Shown: positions 16,745 through 25,648 of the stretch, piece by piece
Numbering within the stretch: position 1 is the stretch's first letter
Layout of the letters: the number at the start of each line of letters is the position of its first letter
From: JAKCDU01 sp035551615
Lineage (GTDB): Bacteria; Actinomycetota; Acidimicrobiia; Acidimicrobiales; Palsa-688
Length of the DNA stretch: 64,000 nucleotides
NCBI GenBank assembly: GCA_035551615.1
Contig: DASZNC010000059.1
Location: forward strand, 1-64,000
Direction of reading: 5' to 3'
Translations under genes and position numbers: made by a program
The notes under the pieces: generated by a model
What the model was told of the DNA's origin: nothing
What the model saw: the letters and a program-made list of their open reading frames with translations, nothing else
The model's database searches: none

Positions 16745-17862
16745 TCGAAGAGGACGACGCCGCGGATGTTCTTTCCGGCGTGCATGTCCTCGTACCCCTG
16801 CGCAACCTGATCGAGGCGGTAGGTGTTGGTCACCAACTCGTCCAGCTTCAGCTTGCCGTCCCGGTACATCTGCGCCTGGCGCAGAATGTCGGAGCTCGGG
16901 TTGGATGCGCCGAACAGCGAGCCCTGGATCCGCTTCTGGAACAGTGTCAGCTCGCCCAGCGAGATGGGCAGGCCCACCTCCATCAGGTTGCCCAGGCCCG
17001 TGACCACCACCGTGCCCGCCTTACGGGTGGCGGCGAAAGCCTGGGCCACGTGATCTCCTTTGACCACACCTATCGTCACGATGACGGCGTCCGCCCCCTG
17101 ACCGTTGGTGAAGCTCTTGGCCAGCTCGTCGGCCTCGGCGATGTCGGCGAAGGCGTGGGTGGCGCCCAGTTGCAGCGCCTTCTCCCGCTTCAGCTCGACC
17201 GGATCGACGGCGATGACGTTGGTGGCGCCGGCCGCCGCCGCCCCCTGCACGGCATTGATGCCGATGCCACCTATGCCCATCACGATGACGGTGTCGCCAG
17301 GGCGCACGTCGGCCGAGTTGACCGCCGATCCCCAACCGGTGCCCACGCCGCAACCGAGCAGGCACACCTTGTCGAGCGGGAGGTCCTTGTCGACCTTGAC
17401 CGCTGACGCCAGGCTCACCACGGTGTGCTCGGCGAAGGTCGAGATACCGCACATCTGGCCGACCGGCTCACCGTCGACGGTGTGCATGCGGTAGCTGGTC
17501 GGGTCCTCCGGCCGGCCGCCGGACAGGAGACCGGCCCCCAGATCGCAGAGGTTCTGCATGCCGGCCGCACACCACCGGCAGCGACCGCACCCGGGCAGGA
17601 AGGAGAACACGACGTGGTCGCCGACCTCGAAGCCGCCGGTGTTCGGGCCGATCTTCTCGACCACGCCGGCGCCCTCGTGACCACCGCAGAACGGATAAAC
17701 CGCGACCGGGATGTCCCCCGTGGCGATGTGGTCGTCGGAGTGGCACAGCCCGGAGGCGGCCATCCGGATGAGCAACTCGCCCTGGCGGGGCTCGTCCAGT
17801 TCGATGTCTATGGTCTCGTAGCTGCCGGGCGCCGAGGCGATGACAGATCCGCGGGTACGCAT
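16741..17862 (-). CDS. NDMA-dependent (mycofactocin-associated) zinc alcohol dehydrogenase
   Basis: 373 residues. Medium-chain dehydrogenase: catalytic zinc ligands Cys40 (GLCHSDDH) and His62 (GGHEGAG), structural zinc cysteines 92, 95, 98 and 106 (GCGRCRWCAAGMQNLC), and Rossmann motif GIGGIGINAVQGA. The N-terminus (MRTRGSVIAS) and overall length match the NDMA-dependent alcohol dehydrogenase subgroup. In this subgroup NAD is tightly bound and electrons are believed to leave via mycofactocin. No mycofactocin biosynthesis gene lies in the window. The gene overlaps the MoxR start, so oxidation and AAA/VWA functions may be co-expressed. Confidence 0.88.
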   Translation of the reverse strand: MRTRGSVIASAPGSYETIDIELDEPRQGELLIRMAASGLCHSDDHIATGDIPVAVYPFCGGHEGAGVVEKIGPNTGGFEVGDHVVFSFLPGCGRCRWCAAGMQNLCDLGAGLLSGGRPEDPTSYRMHTVDGEPVGQMCGISTFAEHTVVSLASAVKVDKDLPLDKVCLLGCGVGTGWGSAVNSADVRPGDTVIVMGIGGIGINAVQGAAAAGATNVIAVDPVELKREKALQLGATHAFADIAEADELAKSFTNGQGADAVIVTIGVVKGDHVAQAFAATRKAGTVVVTGLGNLMEVGLPISLGELTLFQKRIQGSLFGASNPSSDILRQAQMYRDGKLKLDELVTNTYRLDQVAQGYEDMHAGKNIRGVVLFD

Positions 17863-17959
17863 GGTGACTCCCCCTTGTCGGTTGGCGGTCTCCGGTCGAC
17901 TCTAGGCCCGTGTTATATCGCCTGCGCCAGACGGTCCGCCTCCAATACGGTGATCGGCC

Positions 17960-19582
17960 GTGTTGTCGGCCCGAGGAGTGACCATTCAAAGGGGCACCCA
18001 GGTGGTGCTCGATTCGGTCTCCCTGTCGGTCGACCGGGGCTCGCGCCTGGGCGTGGTCGGTCCCAACGGCGTGGGCAAGAGCACCCTGCTGCGGGTTCTC
18101 GCCGGCCAGCAGGTCCCCGACCAGGGTGTCATCGAGAAGGCGCCGGCGTCGCTGCGGATCGCCTTCCTGGCCCAGGAAACCGATGCCCTTCCGGGCGAGT
18201 ACCTGCTCAATTACCTGGGCCGCCGGACCGGCGTGGCCGAGGCGTCGGCCGAACTGGACCGGCAGACCGAGCTGCTGGCCACCGACCCTTCTGCGGTTGA
18301 CGCCTACTCGGACGCGCTCGATACGTTCATCGCCGCCGGTGGCGGGGATTTCGAGACCCGGGTGGGGACGGTGGCGGCCGAGGTGGGACTGCCCCCGGAC
18401 CGGCTCCAGGTCCCGGTGATCGATTACTCCGGAGGCCAGTCGGCCCGGGCCCGGCTGGCCGCCGTCCTGCTCACCCGCGCCGATGTGCTGCTGCTCGACG
18501 AACCGACCAACGACCTCGACTTCGCCGGGCTGGACCTGCTCGAGTCGGCGGTCGGCCGCTTCGACGGGGCGGTGGTGATGGTGTCCCACGACCGGGCCTT
18601 CCTCGACCGGGCGGCCACGCGCGTGCTCGAGATCGAGGAGCACACCCACCGGTCCACCGAATACGCCGGGGCGTGGTCGGAATACGTCGAGCGGCGGGCC
18701 CTGGCCCGCTCGCAGGCCTCCGCTGCGTTCGCCGACTGGAAGGCGGAACGGGACCGGCTGCGGGCCCGTGTGCGCACCCAGCGCTCGTGGTCGGAGGAGG
18801 GCGTGCGCAAGGCGACCCGCAAGCCGAAGGACAACGACAAGGCGCAACGTGACTTCCGGATCAACCGCACCGAGAAGCAGGCCTCCAAGGTGCGCACCTC
18901 GGAACGGGTGCTCGACAAACTGGGCACGGTGGACAAGCCCTGGGAGGGCTGGGACCTGCACCTGGACCTGGCCCACGACGGGCGCAGCGGCGACCGCGTG
19001 GCCCGCCTGTCCGACGCCGTCGTCCGCCGGGGCGCCTGGCAACTGGGACCGGTGGACCTGGAGATCGGGTGGGCCGAACGCATCGTGGTCACCGGGCCGA
19101 ACGGCGGTGGCAAGTCGACCCTGCTCGCCGCCCTGCTCGGCACCATCGCGCCGTCCTCCGGGGACCGGTGGGTGGGGCCGTCGGTCCGATTCGGCGAACT
19201 GGATCAGCGGCGCAGCCGGGTCGACCCGGGAGTGTCGCTCGCTGATGCGTTCACAACCTCCACCGGGGTCACGACCGAAGAAGCCCGGTCGACGCTGGCC
19301 AAGTTCGGGCTCGGCGCCTCCCACGTCGGCCGCTCGGTCGGCCGCCTGTCGCCGGGCGAGCGGACCCGGGCCCAGCTGGCCGAACTGATGCTGCTCGGTA
19401 CCAACTGCCTGGTGCTCGACGAGCCGACCAACCATCTCGACCTGCCGGCCATCGAACAGCTCGAGGAGGCCATGGAGTCCTTCGCCGGCACGCTGCTGGT
19501 CATCACCCACGACCGCTGGCTGCTCGACGGGCTGCGGGTGGACCGGGCCATCGAGGTGGCCGACGGGACGGTGCGCGGCTAG
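17960..19582 (+). CDS. ABC-F family ATPase
   Basis: 540 residues from the GTG at 17960. Two ABC domains and no membrane part. Domain 1 has GPNGVGKSTLL, signature SGGQSARARLA and LLLDEPTNDLDF. Domain 2 has GPNGGGKSTLL, LSPGERTRAQLAELM and LVLDEPTNHLDL. The charged interdomain linker (~residues 245-330) is the ribosome-interacting P-tip region in ABC-F proteins. Functions range from translation-factor (EttA/Uup-like) to ribosome protection. Subfamily and any antibiotic link cannot be read from the sequence alone. A TACGGT box lies 8 nt before the start. Confidence 0.9.
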   Translation: MLSARGVTIQRGTQVVLDSVSLSVDRGSRLGVVGPNGVGKSTLLRVLAGQQVPDQGVIEKAPASLRIAFLAQETDALPGEYLLNYLGRRTGVAEASAELDRQTELLATDPSAVDAYSDALDTFIAAGGGDFETRVGTVAAEVGLPPDRLQVPVIDYSGGQSARARLAAVLLTRADVLLLDEPTNDLDFAGLDLLESAVGRFDGAVVMVSHDRAFLDRAATRVLEIEEHTHRSTEYAGAWSEYVERRALARSQASAAFADWKAERDRLRARVRTQRSWSEEGVRKATRKPKDNDKAQRDFRINRTEKQASKVRTSERVLDKLGTVDKPWEGWDLHLDLAHDGRSGDRVARLSDAVVRRGAWQLGPVDLEIGWAERIVVTGPNGGGKSTLLAALLGTIAPSSGDRWVGPSVRFGELDQRRSRVDPGVSLADAFTTSTGVTTEEARSTLAKFGLGASHVGRSVGRLSPGERTRAQLAELMLLGTNCLVLDEPTNHLDLPAIEQLEEAMESFAGTLLVITHDRWLLDGLRVDRAIEVADGTVRG

Positions 19583-19642
19583 CCGGTCGGCGGCCGACAT
19601 ACGGCCCGGCGGCGGGCCAGCAGGCGGCGGCCCCGTGCGGGA

Positions 19643-20884
19643 CTAACCGGCCGGTGGGCGGACCGGCACTGTGAAATCGTCGAACACGGCCGGTGTGATG
19701 GCCGTCGGAGCAACGCCGGGCGGGACCGACACCTGCACTGCCTGGACGTGTATGTCCTGGGCCGAGACCCGGATACGGGTGTAGCCGTAGTGGCCGCTGT
19801 CCACTGCTTGGATCGTCACGCCGGCCAGGCCGGGGAACGTGGCCGGCAGTTTCAGCGCGACGACGTCGGCGGCGATGGCGTGCAGGTTGTGGTAGCCGCC
19901 GTTGCCGGCGACGAGGTAGGTGAGTGAACCGGAGCCATCAACCAGGGACGCGTCGCGGGAGTGGCGCTGGTAGTCGTGCACATGCCCGGCGCAGATCAGG
20001 TCGGGGAGCCGCTTGGTCGCCTTCATGGCGTCGTCCAGCACCCCGATCATGTAGGCGCTGGAGCTGTGATAGGCGTCGGCCGAGATGGGCGGGTGGTGCA
20101 TGGTCACGATGAGCGCCTTGCCGGCCGGTGCGGCGGTCAGTTCGGAATGCAGCCAGGCCACCTGGGTGGCGTCCATCTCGCCGTACTCGGGGACGTTGGT
20201 GTACAACCCGATGATCGTCGCCAATGGCGTATCCAGCGTCCAGTAGACGTTGGGCTGGGTCATGGTCGTCCGACCGGTGTCGCCGGCCGCCGGGTTGGTC
20301 GCCGGGGCGGTGGTGCAGAAGTTCTGGATGAAGCCGTCGAGCGTTGTCTGGCCGGCATTCAGTGGGTCGCCGTCGTGGTTGCCGGGCACTGCGAATATCG
20401 GCGCCGTGTAGTGGACATACGGGTCGTAGAACTGGGGGTAGTACTGCGACTCCTGGCCGTTGAAGTAGACGCAGTCGCCCAGCACGTACAGGAAGCTGGG
20501 CACCCATCCGGCCGCCGGGGCGGTGATGTCGCGTTCCATGGCCTCGGCCACGTTCTGCTGCGGGAGCGGGTTGGCGATCCCCCCGGTGTCGCCGACCATG
20601 TGGAACGTCATGGCACCGGCCTTCGTGATGGCGGCGACGGCGGCGTCGCCCAGGACCGACGCCAGATCCAGGTGAAAGGGCGACGGACCGACGGGAGGCG
20701 GCAGGGGCTGGAAGGCCTGACCGCTGGCCGGCGTGGACTGGGGCCCGTCGGCCGCCAGCAGCCGCCGGCGCCCGAACCGGTGACCGGTCGGTGACTGCGG
20801 ATGGGGGGTATCGGAGCCGAGGGGCGTGTCGGGGCCGGGAGGGGTTGCGGGGCCGGGAGGGGTGTCGGGGCCAGGAGGGGTCAC
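19643..20884 (-). CDS. Calcineurin-like metallophosphoesterase
   Basis: 413 residues. Metallophosphoesterase motifs in order: MVGDTGG, YVLGDCVYF, PGNHDGD, VTMHHPPIS and AGHVHDYQRH, giving a complete dimetal site. The N-terminus (~25 residues) is a Pro-Gly-Asp-Thr hexapeptide repeat (PGPDTP/PGPATP) encoded by an 18-bp DNA repeat at ~20815-20880. A basic RRRLLA patch follows near residue 40. No classical signal peptide is evident. A C-terminal β-rich domain (VRVSAQDIHVQAVQV) resembles purple acid phosphatase-type accessory domains. The substrate is unknown. Confidence 0.85.
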   Translation of the reverse strand: MTPPGPDTPPGPATPPGPDTPLGSDTPHPQSPTGHRFGRRRLLAADGPQSTPASGQAFQPLPPPVGPSPFHLDLASVLGDAAVAAITKAGAMTFHMVGDTGGIANPLPQQNVAEAMERDITAPAAGWVPSFLYVLGDCVYFNGQESQYYPQFYDPYVHYTAPIFAVPGNHDGDPLNAGQTTLDGFIQNFCTTAPATNPAAGDTGRTTMTQPNVYWTLDTPLATIIGLYTNVPEYGEMDATQVAWLHSELTAAPAGKALIVTMHHPPISADAYHSSSAYMIGVLDDAMKATKRLPDLICAGHVHDYQRHSRDASLVDGSGSLTYLVAGNGGYHNLHAIAADVVALKLPATFPGLAGVTIQAVDSGHYGYTRIRVSAQDIHVQAVQVSVPPGVAPTAITPAVFDDFTVPVRPPAG

Positions 20885-20909
20885 CGCCCGACCCTATGCC
20901 TCGGCCCGG

Positions 20910-21263
20910 CTACTGCTGGACGAGAGTGAGCGGGTTGCCTTCGGGGTCCTCGACGAACGCCATGGTCGGTCCGCCGGGCAGGTCGAACGGGTCGGATGTG
21001 ACCTTCCCGCCCAGGTCGGCGGCCAGGGTCAGGCTGGCCCGGATGTCACGGACCTGCACGTACAGGACCACCCCGGAGGTCGATCCCTCGCGGATGTGAC
21101 CGGCCGGTCCCGGCTCGGGCCCCCCGAGTCCCGGGGTGATGAACCTGATGTCGCCGTCGGTGACGGTCCAGTTGAACAGCCGGCCATAGAAGGCAGCCTG
21201 GCGCTCGGCGTCGCGGGCGACGATCTCCCAGTGGACCACCGGACGGGCCCAGTCGTCGGCCAT
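20910..21263 (-). CDS. VOC/glyoxalase superfamily protein
   Basis: 117 residues from the ATG at 21263; the frame is open further upstream, but that part overlaps the preceding gene. The βαβββ VOC fold shows VVHWEIVARDAERQAAFYGR, FNWTV, and ends with FVEDPEGNPLTLVQ. This is the common single-domain 'glyoxalase/bleomycin resistance/dioxygenase' type. Only one base separates it from the upstream ABM-like gene, so it ends a three-gene minus-strand unit (DUF2889, ABM-like, VOC). Confidence 0.85.
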   Translation of the reverse strand: MADDWARPVVHWEIVARDAERQAAFYGRLFNWTVTDGDIRFITPGLGGPEPGPAGHIREGSTSGVVLYVQVRDIRASLTLAADLGGKVTSDPFDLPGGPTMAFVEDPEGNPLTLVQQ

Positions 21264-21264
21264 T

Positions 21265-21552
21265 TCAGTCCAGCTCCTCGAAGCGGGCGCTGCGTACGGT
21301 GGCCGCATCGACGAACGCCATGAACTCCTGAGCCACGGGATCGGTCTTCCACTTCTCGTCACAGGCGTCGGCTGCGTCCGCCGACTCCCACAGGTCGAGC
21401 ACCAGCCACGATCCGCGCTCCGAACGGCCGGTGGTGCGCCGCAGCAGCCCCGGTTGCTGGTAGGCGAAGTCGGTCTGGACCCGCTTGTCGGCGGCGATGA
21501 ACCGGTCGACGTCGGCTCCTTCGATCAGGTCGAAGACGAGCATCTCGATCAC
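21265..21552 (-). CDS. ABM/Dabb-like ferredoxin-fold protein
   Basis: 95 residues. The GTG at 21552 overlaps the stop of the DUF2889 gene (GTGA), favouring this start over the ATG three codons later. The pattern MLVFDLIEGADVDRFIAADK, then WLVLDLWESADAADAC and VAQEFMAFVDAATV, fits a small dimeric α+β barrel protein of the antibiotic-biosynthesis-monooxygenase/stress-responsive type. The enzymatic role is unknown. Confidence 0.75.
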   Translation of the reverse strand: MIEMLVFDLIEGADVDRFIAADKRVQTDFAYQQPGLLRRTTGRSERGSWLVLDLWESADAADACDEKWKTDPVAQEFMAFVDAATVRSARFEELD

Positions 21553-22625
21553 GGCTGGAGGGTAGCGCCGGCCTCGACCTGCCGGGCGAGAAATGGCAGG
21601 GCGGCCAGTGACCGCATGGTGTCGTTGAGATGGGTGCAGGTGCTCGGTCCGACGAACTCCCGCCGCACCCGGTCCCGCAGATCGGCCGGGTGGGTGCCGG
21701 CCAGGCGGCCGGCGCTGGCCACGGCGCCCGGGCACTCGACCCAGGGCAGGACACCGATCTCTGCGTGAATGGACCGGAAGACGCCGGTCCGGCGGTCGAT
21801 CATCGCTCTCACCAGGTACTCGTGCACCACCCACTCGTCACCCTCGGCGTCGATGTGAGAATCCCGGAAGAAGGCTTCGACCTCGAGGGACTCTTCGGCG
21901 GCGGCGGGCCACACATCGATGCGCCGGAGCCGCCGCATGGAGTGCGGTCCGGCCCCCGCAATCGGGTGCCACCCGTCGGGATCGGCCGACAGCACCGCGG
22001 GTGCGGGCGGGCCGGTCACCTCGGGCGGATAGCCCAGCTCCTCACCCTCCACCAGGATCGTCGCGCCGGTGGCCCAGCCGGCACAGACGTCCGCCTTGTC
22101 CCGGACGTGGAACTGGCCCTTCGGCGGGTGGATGCCCGCCGCCGCAATCGGGAACCCGGCCAACAGCCCGACCGTGCCGAAGTCGTCGAGCAGCTGATAC
22201 CGGAGGGAGCGGGCCCGATCCTCAGCGTCCCGATCCTCACCGTCCCGATCCTCGTCGTGCTGGTCGTCGGCGCCGGCCAGGTCGGCCAGGCTGCGCCGGA
22301 AGCCGGATGAGACCGACCGGCCGACCAGACCGGCGAAGCGGTCGTCGCCCGGGGTCACGGTCAGCGACCTGAGGACACTGCCCTCTATCAGGCTGAACTC
22401 GGCCTCGACGGACGCCTCGGCGATCATTCGGGTGGCGCCGGCTGCGGACGTCCACAAATCCCGGCCGGCACTGAGCACGTGCACCGGACCGAGCACCCCT
22501 TCGGGCCGCCGGGCGACCTGGCTGGTCGTACGCCGTACCGATGCCGGGCGCCGATCCGGCGTGCCGGCGTGCGGTTGATGAGGCCCCCGCTTGGGATGGA
22601 GGATGCGCTCGCCCACGACGGCCAC
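21549..22625 (-). CDS. DUF2889 family protein
   Basis: 358 residues using the GTG at 22625. That start places the conserved-looking opening VGERILHPKRGPHQP and RPASVRRTTS at the N-terminus; the longer open frame upstream is low-quality. The C-terminal VGPSTCTHLNDTMRSLA motif is the hallmark Cys-Thr-His-Leu stretch of DUF2889. A run of Asp/Glu/Arg-rich low complexity (DDQHDEDRDGEDRDAEDRA, near residue 130) is unusual. Function is unknown. It is translationally coupled to the ABM-like gene. Confidence 0.75.
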   Translation of the reverse strand: MAVVGERILHPKRGPHQPHAGTPDRRPASVRRTTSQVARRPEGVLGPVHVLSAGRDLWTSAAGATRMIAEASVEAEFSLIEGSVLRSLTVTPGDDRFAGLVGRSVSSGFRRSLADLAGADDQHDEDRDGEDRDAEDRARSLRYQLLDDFGTVGLLAGFPIAAAGIHPPKGQFHVRDKADVCAGWATGATILVEGEELGYPPEVTGPPAPAVLSADPDGWHPIAGAGPHSMRRLRRIDVWPAAAEESLEVEAFFRDSHIDAEGDEWVVHEYLVRAMIDRRTGVFRSIHAEIGVLPWVECPGAVASAGRLAGTHPADLRDRVRREFVGPSTCTHLNDTMRSLAALPFLARQVEAGATLQP

Positions 22626-22859
22626 CGTAGTGTCACCTGGTGCCAGCTTTCCCCGGCGCCGACCGGTTCCACCTGGCCCGACCCGGTCAGGATGGTCGCA
22701 GTCGCGGGTTCGGCGGGTCGGGCCGGCGGCCCGACCCGGCTCCAACGGGAGACAACACGTAATCGCGAATATCGCCCGGACCGACCGTTTCAGTACCCCG
22801 CCGGCGGGCGCCGGCGGGGCCCGCCGACACAGGGCGTCCGGAGTCCCTACGCTGCCGCA

Positions 22860-23798
22860 ATGGCCCACGCCCGCAAGTTCCGATTCGGTATCCAACTGGT
22901 AACCGCGCCTGACGGCCCGTCATGGGCGGAGACCGCCCGCAAGGTGGAGGACCTCGGGTTCTCGAGCCTGTTCCTCCCCGACCATTTCGGGGACCAACTG
23001 TCGCCGGTGCCGGCGCTGATGGCGGCCGCTGATGCCACCACCACGCTGCGGGTCGGCGCCCTGGTGTGGGACAACGACTACAAGCATCCGGTCGTGCTGG
23101 CCAAGGAGGCCGCCACCATCGACGTCCTGTCGGGCGGCCGCCTCGAGTTCGGCATCGGCGCCGGCTGGATGAACACCGACTACGAGCAGGCCGGGATCCC
23201 CAAGGAACGGGACGGGGTCCGAATCGCCAAGCTGGCCGAGGCCATCGAGATCTACAGAGGCCTCTGGGGCCCGGACGAGTTCAGTTTCTCAGGCGAGCAC
23301 TACCAGATCGCCGGTCTCAACGGATTCCCCAAACCGGCTCAGCAGCCCCACCCGCCGCTCCTCATCGGTGGCGGCGGCCCGAAGATGCTGGCGTTGGCCG
23401 CCCGCCACGCCGACATCGTCGGGATCAACCCGGCCATCCCCAAGGGGTACATCGACGCGTCGGCCTCCGCCGAGGTCCGTCCCGACCGGCTGGACACCAA
23501 AGTGGGCTGGCTCCGCGACGCCGTCGGGGACCGCCTCGACGATCTCGAGCTGAACATCCTGGTTTTCGCCACTTCCATCGGTCCCGAGGCCGCCGCCCAG
23601 CGGGCCGGCATGGCCCAGATGTTCGGGGTCAGCGAGGACGACTTCGCCGCCTCGCCGTATGTGTGGTTCGGCGACGCCAAGGAAGTAGCCGACTCGTTGC
23701 GGGCGGCGCGCGAACGCTGGGGCACCAGCTACTTCGTGGTCCAGCCCGGCGCCCTCGATCAGGTGGCGCCCGTGATCGCCGAGCTGGCCGGGACGTAA
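22860..23798 (+). CDS. LLM-class F420-dependent oxidoreductase
   Basis: 312 residues from the ATG at 22860. The luciferase-like TIM barrel motifs are LGFSSLFLPDHFGDQLSPVP, RVGALVWDNDYKHP, LSGGRLEFGIGAGWM and PPLLIGGGGPKML. The pattern matches the F420-dependent LLM subgroup (TIGR03621-like as I recall it) rather than FMN luciferases. F420H2-dependent reduction of an unknown substrate is expected. A TACGCT box lies exactly 6 nt before the ATG and there is no Shine-Dalgarno sequence, so the mRNA is probably leaderless. Related genes occur at 56045 and, as a wreck, at 36836. Confidence 0.9.
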   Translation: MAHARKFRFGIQLVTAPDGPSWAETARKVEDLGFSSLFLPDHFGDQLSPVPALMAAADATTTLRVGALVWDNDYKHPVVLAKEAATIDVLSGGRLEFGIGAGWMNTDYEQAGIPKERDGVRIAKLAEAIEIYRGLWGPDEFSFSGEHYQIAGLNGFPKPAQQPHPPLLIGGGGPKMLALAARHADIVGINPAIPKGYIDASASAEVRPDRLDTKVGWLRDAVGDRLDDLELNILVFATSIGPEAAAQRAGMAQMFGVSEDDFAASPYVWFGDAKEVADSLRAARERWGTSYFVVQPGALDQVAPVIAELAGT

Positions 23799-23839
23799 AC
23801 GCTGCGGGGCCGTCCCGAGCGGGCGGCCGCCACGACGGT

Positions 23840-24124
23840 CTAGAAGGTCTGTTCCTCGGCGGTCGGTTCGGTGGAAACGGCGCCGCCGCCGTGCTCGGCC
23901 TCGATAGAGGTGATCTCGGCGACGAGCTTGTCGGCCACGGCCGGGTCGGCCCCCGGCTTGCCGGTCCGCTCGGCGTAGACAGCCGCGCCCAGGTCCCGGA
24001 ACAGGGCGTCCACCTTGCGCTTGGCCTGGGCGTCTTCGATCTTCGCCTGCCCGGCCTTGCCGGCCTCCTGGGCCTTTTGCGCCGCCTGGCTGGCCGATTC
24101 TTTGACCTTGTCGAGCAAACCCAT
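23840..24124 (-). CDS. Small amphipathic helical protein, unknown function
   Basis: 94 residues, opening with an amphipathic helix (MGLLDKVKESASQAAQKAQE), then a Lys/Ala-rich helix and ALFRDLGAAVYAERTG. The acidic tail is probably disordered. This is a recurrent actinobacterial type of hypothetical protein that I cannot tie to a function. No membrane segment is present. Confidence 0.7.
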   Translation of the reverse strand: MGLLDKVKESASQAAQKAQEAGKAGQAKIEDAQAKRKVDALFRDLGAAVYAERTGKPGADPAVADKLVAEITSIEAEHGGGAVSTEPTAEEQTF

Positions 24125-24205
24125 GGCTGTCCCCTTCCGATCCGCGGTGTCGGCGGCGACGCTAATCCCGGTCGCTCCGGCCGCGTCGCCGAATTGGCCG
24201 GCCGA

Positions 24206-24274
24206 TCAGGCAGCCGACTCCCCTGCTATCTCGATGGCCCGGCGGATGGCCGCCACCAGCTCGTCCTCGCTCAC
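24206..24274 (-). CDS. Possible 22-residue mini-gene
   Basis: GTG at 24274, TGA at 24208-24206. The peptide MSEDELVAAIRRAIEIAGES plus two alanines is a convincing amphipathic helix with a coding-like third-position pattern. It begins 9 nt after the stop of the SRPBCC gene on the same strand. It could be a translated small ORF or a gene remnant. Evidence is thin. Confidence 0.25.
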   Translation of the reverse strand: MSEDELVAAIRRAIEIAGESAA

Positions 24275-24283
24275 GGCTGCCGG

Positions 24284-24772
24284 CTAACGGCCACCGACCA
24301 GCCGGGCCAGGTTCTCCAGGCTGGCCTCCATGTCGGGCCGCCACCGTTCGCCGCCCCGGAGTACCTTCTGCAGGTCCGCAGGGGAGCGGGAGCAGTCGAA
24401 GCACTCGGTGACGCGCGTACCTGCGCCGGCGATCGGCTCCAGCCGCCATCCCCATTGATGGCGGCCCGGATTACCGATGTCCCCTTTGAAGTCGTCCTTC
24501 TCGATCGCCTTCATCACCGGCTCCCAGGTGATGCGCCGGTCCGGTTCGAACTCGACCACGTGGTTCTCCATCACGTAGTCGCCCATGTCGTCGTTGAACA
24601 TGTTCATCACGAACACGTCGCCGACCTGAGAGATGACCTGGTCGGATTCGGTCGTCCGCAGCATGCCGGTGCCGTCGACCGACGGGTGGTCGGCCGGTCG
24701 GCACAGCAGGGCGAATATGGCCGACGCCGGGGCATCGATGTCGCGGCACACCGAGACGGCGAACTCAGGCAC
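24284..24772 (-). CDS. SRPBCC (START-like) family protein
   Basis: 162 residues from the GTG at 24772, overlapping the end of the two-domain VOC gene by 8 bp. The helix-grip fold pattern starts with SVCRDIDAPASAIFALLCRP, has FEPDRRITWEPV mid-protein, and ends in a long C-terminal helix (DMEASLENLARLV). Members bind hydrophobic ligands or act as cyclases. The ligand here is unknown. It forms a unit with the VOC protein. Confidence 0.82.
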   Translation of the reverse strand: MPEFAVSVCRDIDAPASAIFALLCRPADHPSVDGTGMLRTTESDQVISQVGDVFVMNMFNDDMGDYVMENHVVEFEPDRRITWEPVMKAIEKDDFKGDIGNPGRHQWGWRLEPIAGAGTRVTECFDCSRSPADLQKVLRGGERWRPDMEASLENLARLVGGR

Positions 24773-25547
24773 CGACGTTCCTCAGTTTGAACTGGGCGCC
24801 GCACGGGTCGGCGGCACACGCCAACCGGCCGTAGGGCGTGGACTCCGGTCCGTGCACCAGGGATCCACCGAGCTTGTCGATCAACGCCAGCGTCTCGTCG
24901 ACGTCGTCGACGGCCCAGTACACCGACCACTCGCCGCCCACACCGGGCGGCAGCCAGCCGCTCGCGTCCATGATGCCGATCAGGTCCTCGTCGCTACCGG
25001 CCGGACGCACCGTGGTGTAGCGGAACTCGTCGGTGTCGCCCACGGTGGTGGTCTCGTACCCGAACAGGCCCTGGTAGAACGACCGGGCCTGAGAATGGTC
25101 GGTGGTGTGCAGTTCGACCCAACTGGGCGAGCCGTGCTCACCGAGGACGGTGAAGCCGGGGAACGTGACCGGCTGCCAGAAGCCGATCACCGCGCCGGCC
25201 GGATCCGAGACGACGGCCTGGATCCCGAGGTCGTCCACCGCCATGGCTTCGCCCATGACCTTGGCGCCGGCCGCCTGCGCGGCCTGCAGGGTGGCGGCCA
25301 TGTCCGGCGTGGCCAGGTAGGGCTTCCACCTGTTGTCGGCCTTCATGTCGCGGCCCACGTCCCCCATCCCGCCGGCCACGGGCACGCCGTCGCGGGTGAA
25401 CATGAAGTAGCCGCCATGGCCGTCGTCGGGTGCCTGCGCCTCCCACCCGAACACCTCGCCGTAGAACTCGCCGGCGCCGGCCACATCGCTCGTCCACAGA
25501 TCGGTCCAGCACGGGGCTCCCACCGGTGGTGTGCTCCTGGTCGTCAT
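24765..25547 (-). CDS. Two-domain VOC/glyoxalase family protein
   Basis: 260 residues from the ATG at 25547 (AGGGAG upstream). Two tandem VOC modules: about residues 8-118 (CWTDLWTSDVAGAGEFYGEV ... VVSDPAGAVIGFWQP) and 133-257 (SWVELHTTDHSQARSFYQGL ... ADPCGAQFKLRN). This architecture is common among actinobacterial glyoxalase-like proteins, often annotated as hydroxylases without experimental support. No enzymatic claim is made here. Confidence 0.85.
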   Translation of the reverse strand: MTTRSTPPVGAPCWTDLWTSDVAGAGEFYGEVFGWEAQAPDDGHGGYFMFTRDGVPVAGGMGDVGRDMKADNRWKPYLATPDMAATLQAAQAAGAKVMGEAMAVDDLGIQAVVSDPAGAVIGFWQPVTFPGFTVLGEHGSPSWVELHTTDHSQARSFYQGLFGYETTTVGDTDEFRYTTVRPAGSDEDLIGIMDASGWLPPGVGGEWSVYWAVDDVDETLALIDKLGGSLVHGPESTPYGRLACAADPCGAQFKLRNVGA

Positions 25548-25648
25548 GATCGAACTCCCTCTGTCGTCATCACCGGTGCAGACGAACCGCGAGGGCGCCA
25601 TTCATCGGTGACCGATGAGTTCCAGCCGATATTCCCGTCCAACCGATT

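Noticed and set aside
17468..19600. 710-residue open frame antisense to the ABC-F gene
   Set aside because: High-GC antisense frame without motifs. The ABC-F gene on the plus strand is unmistakable.
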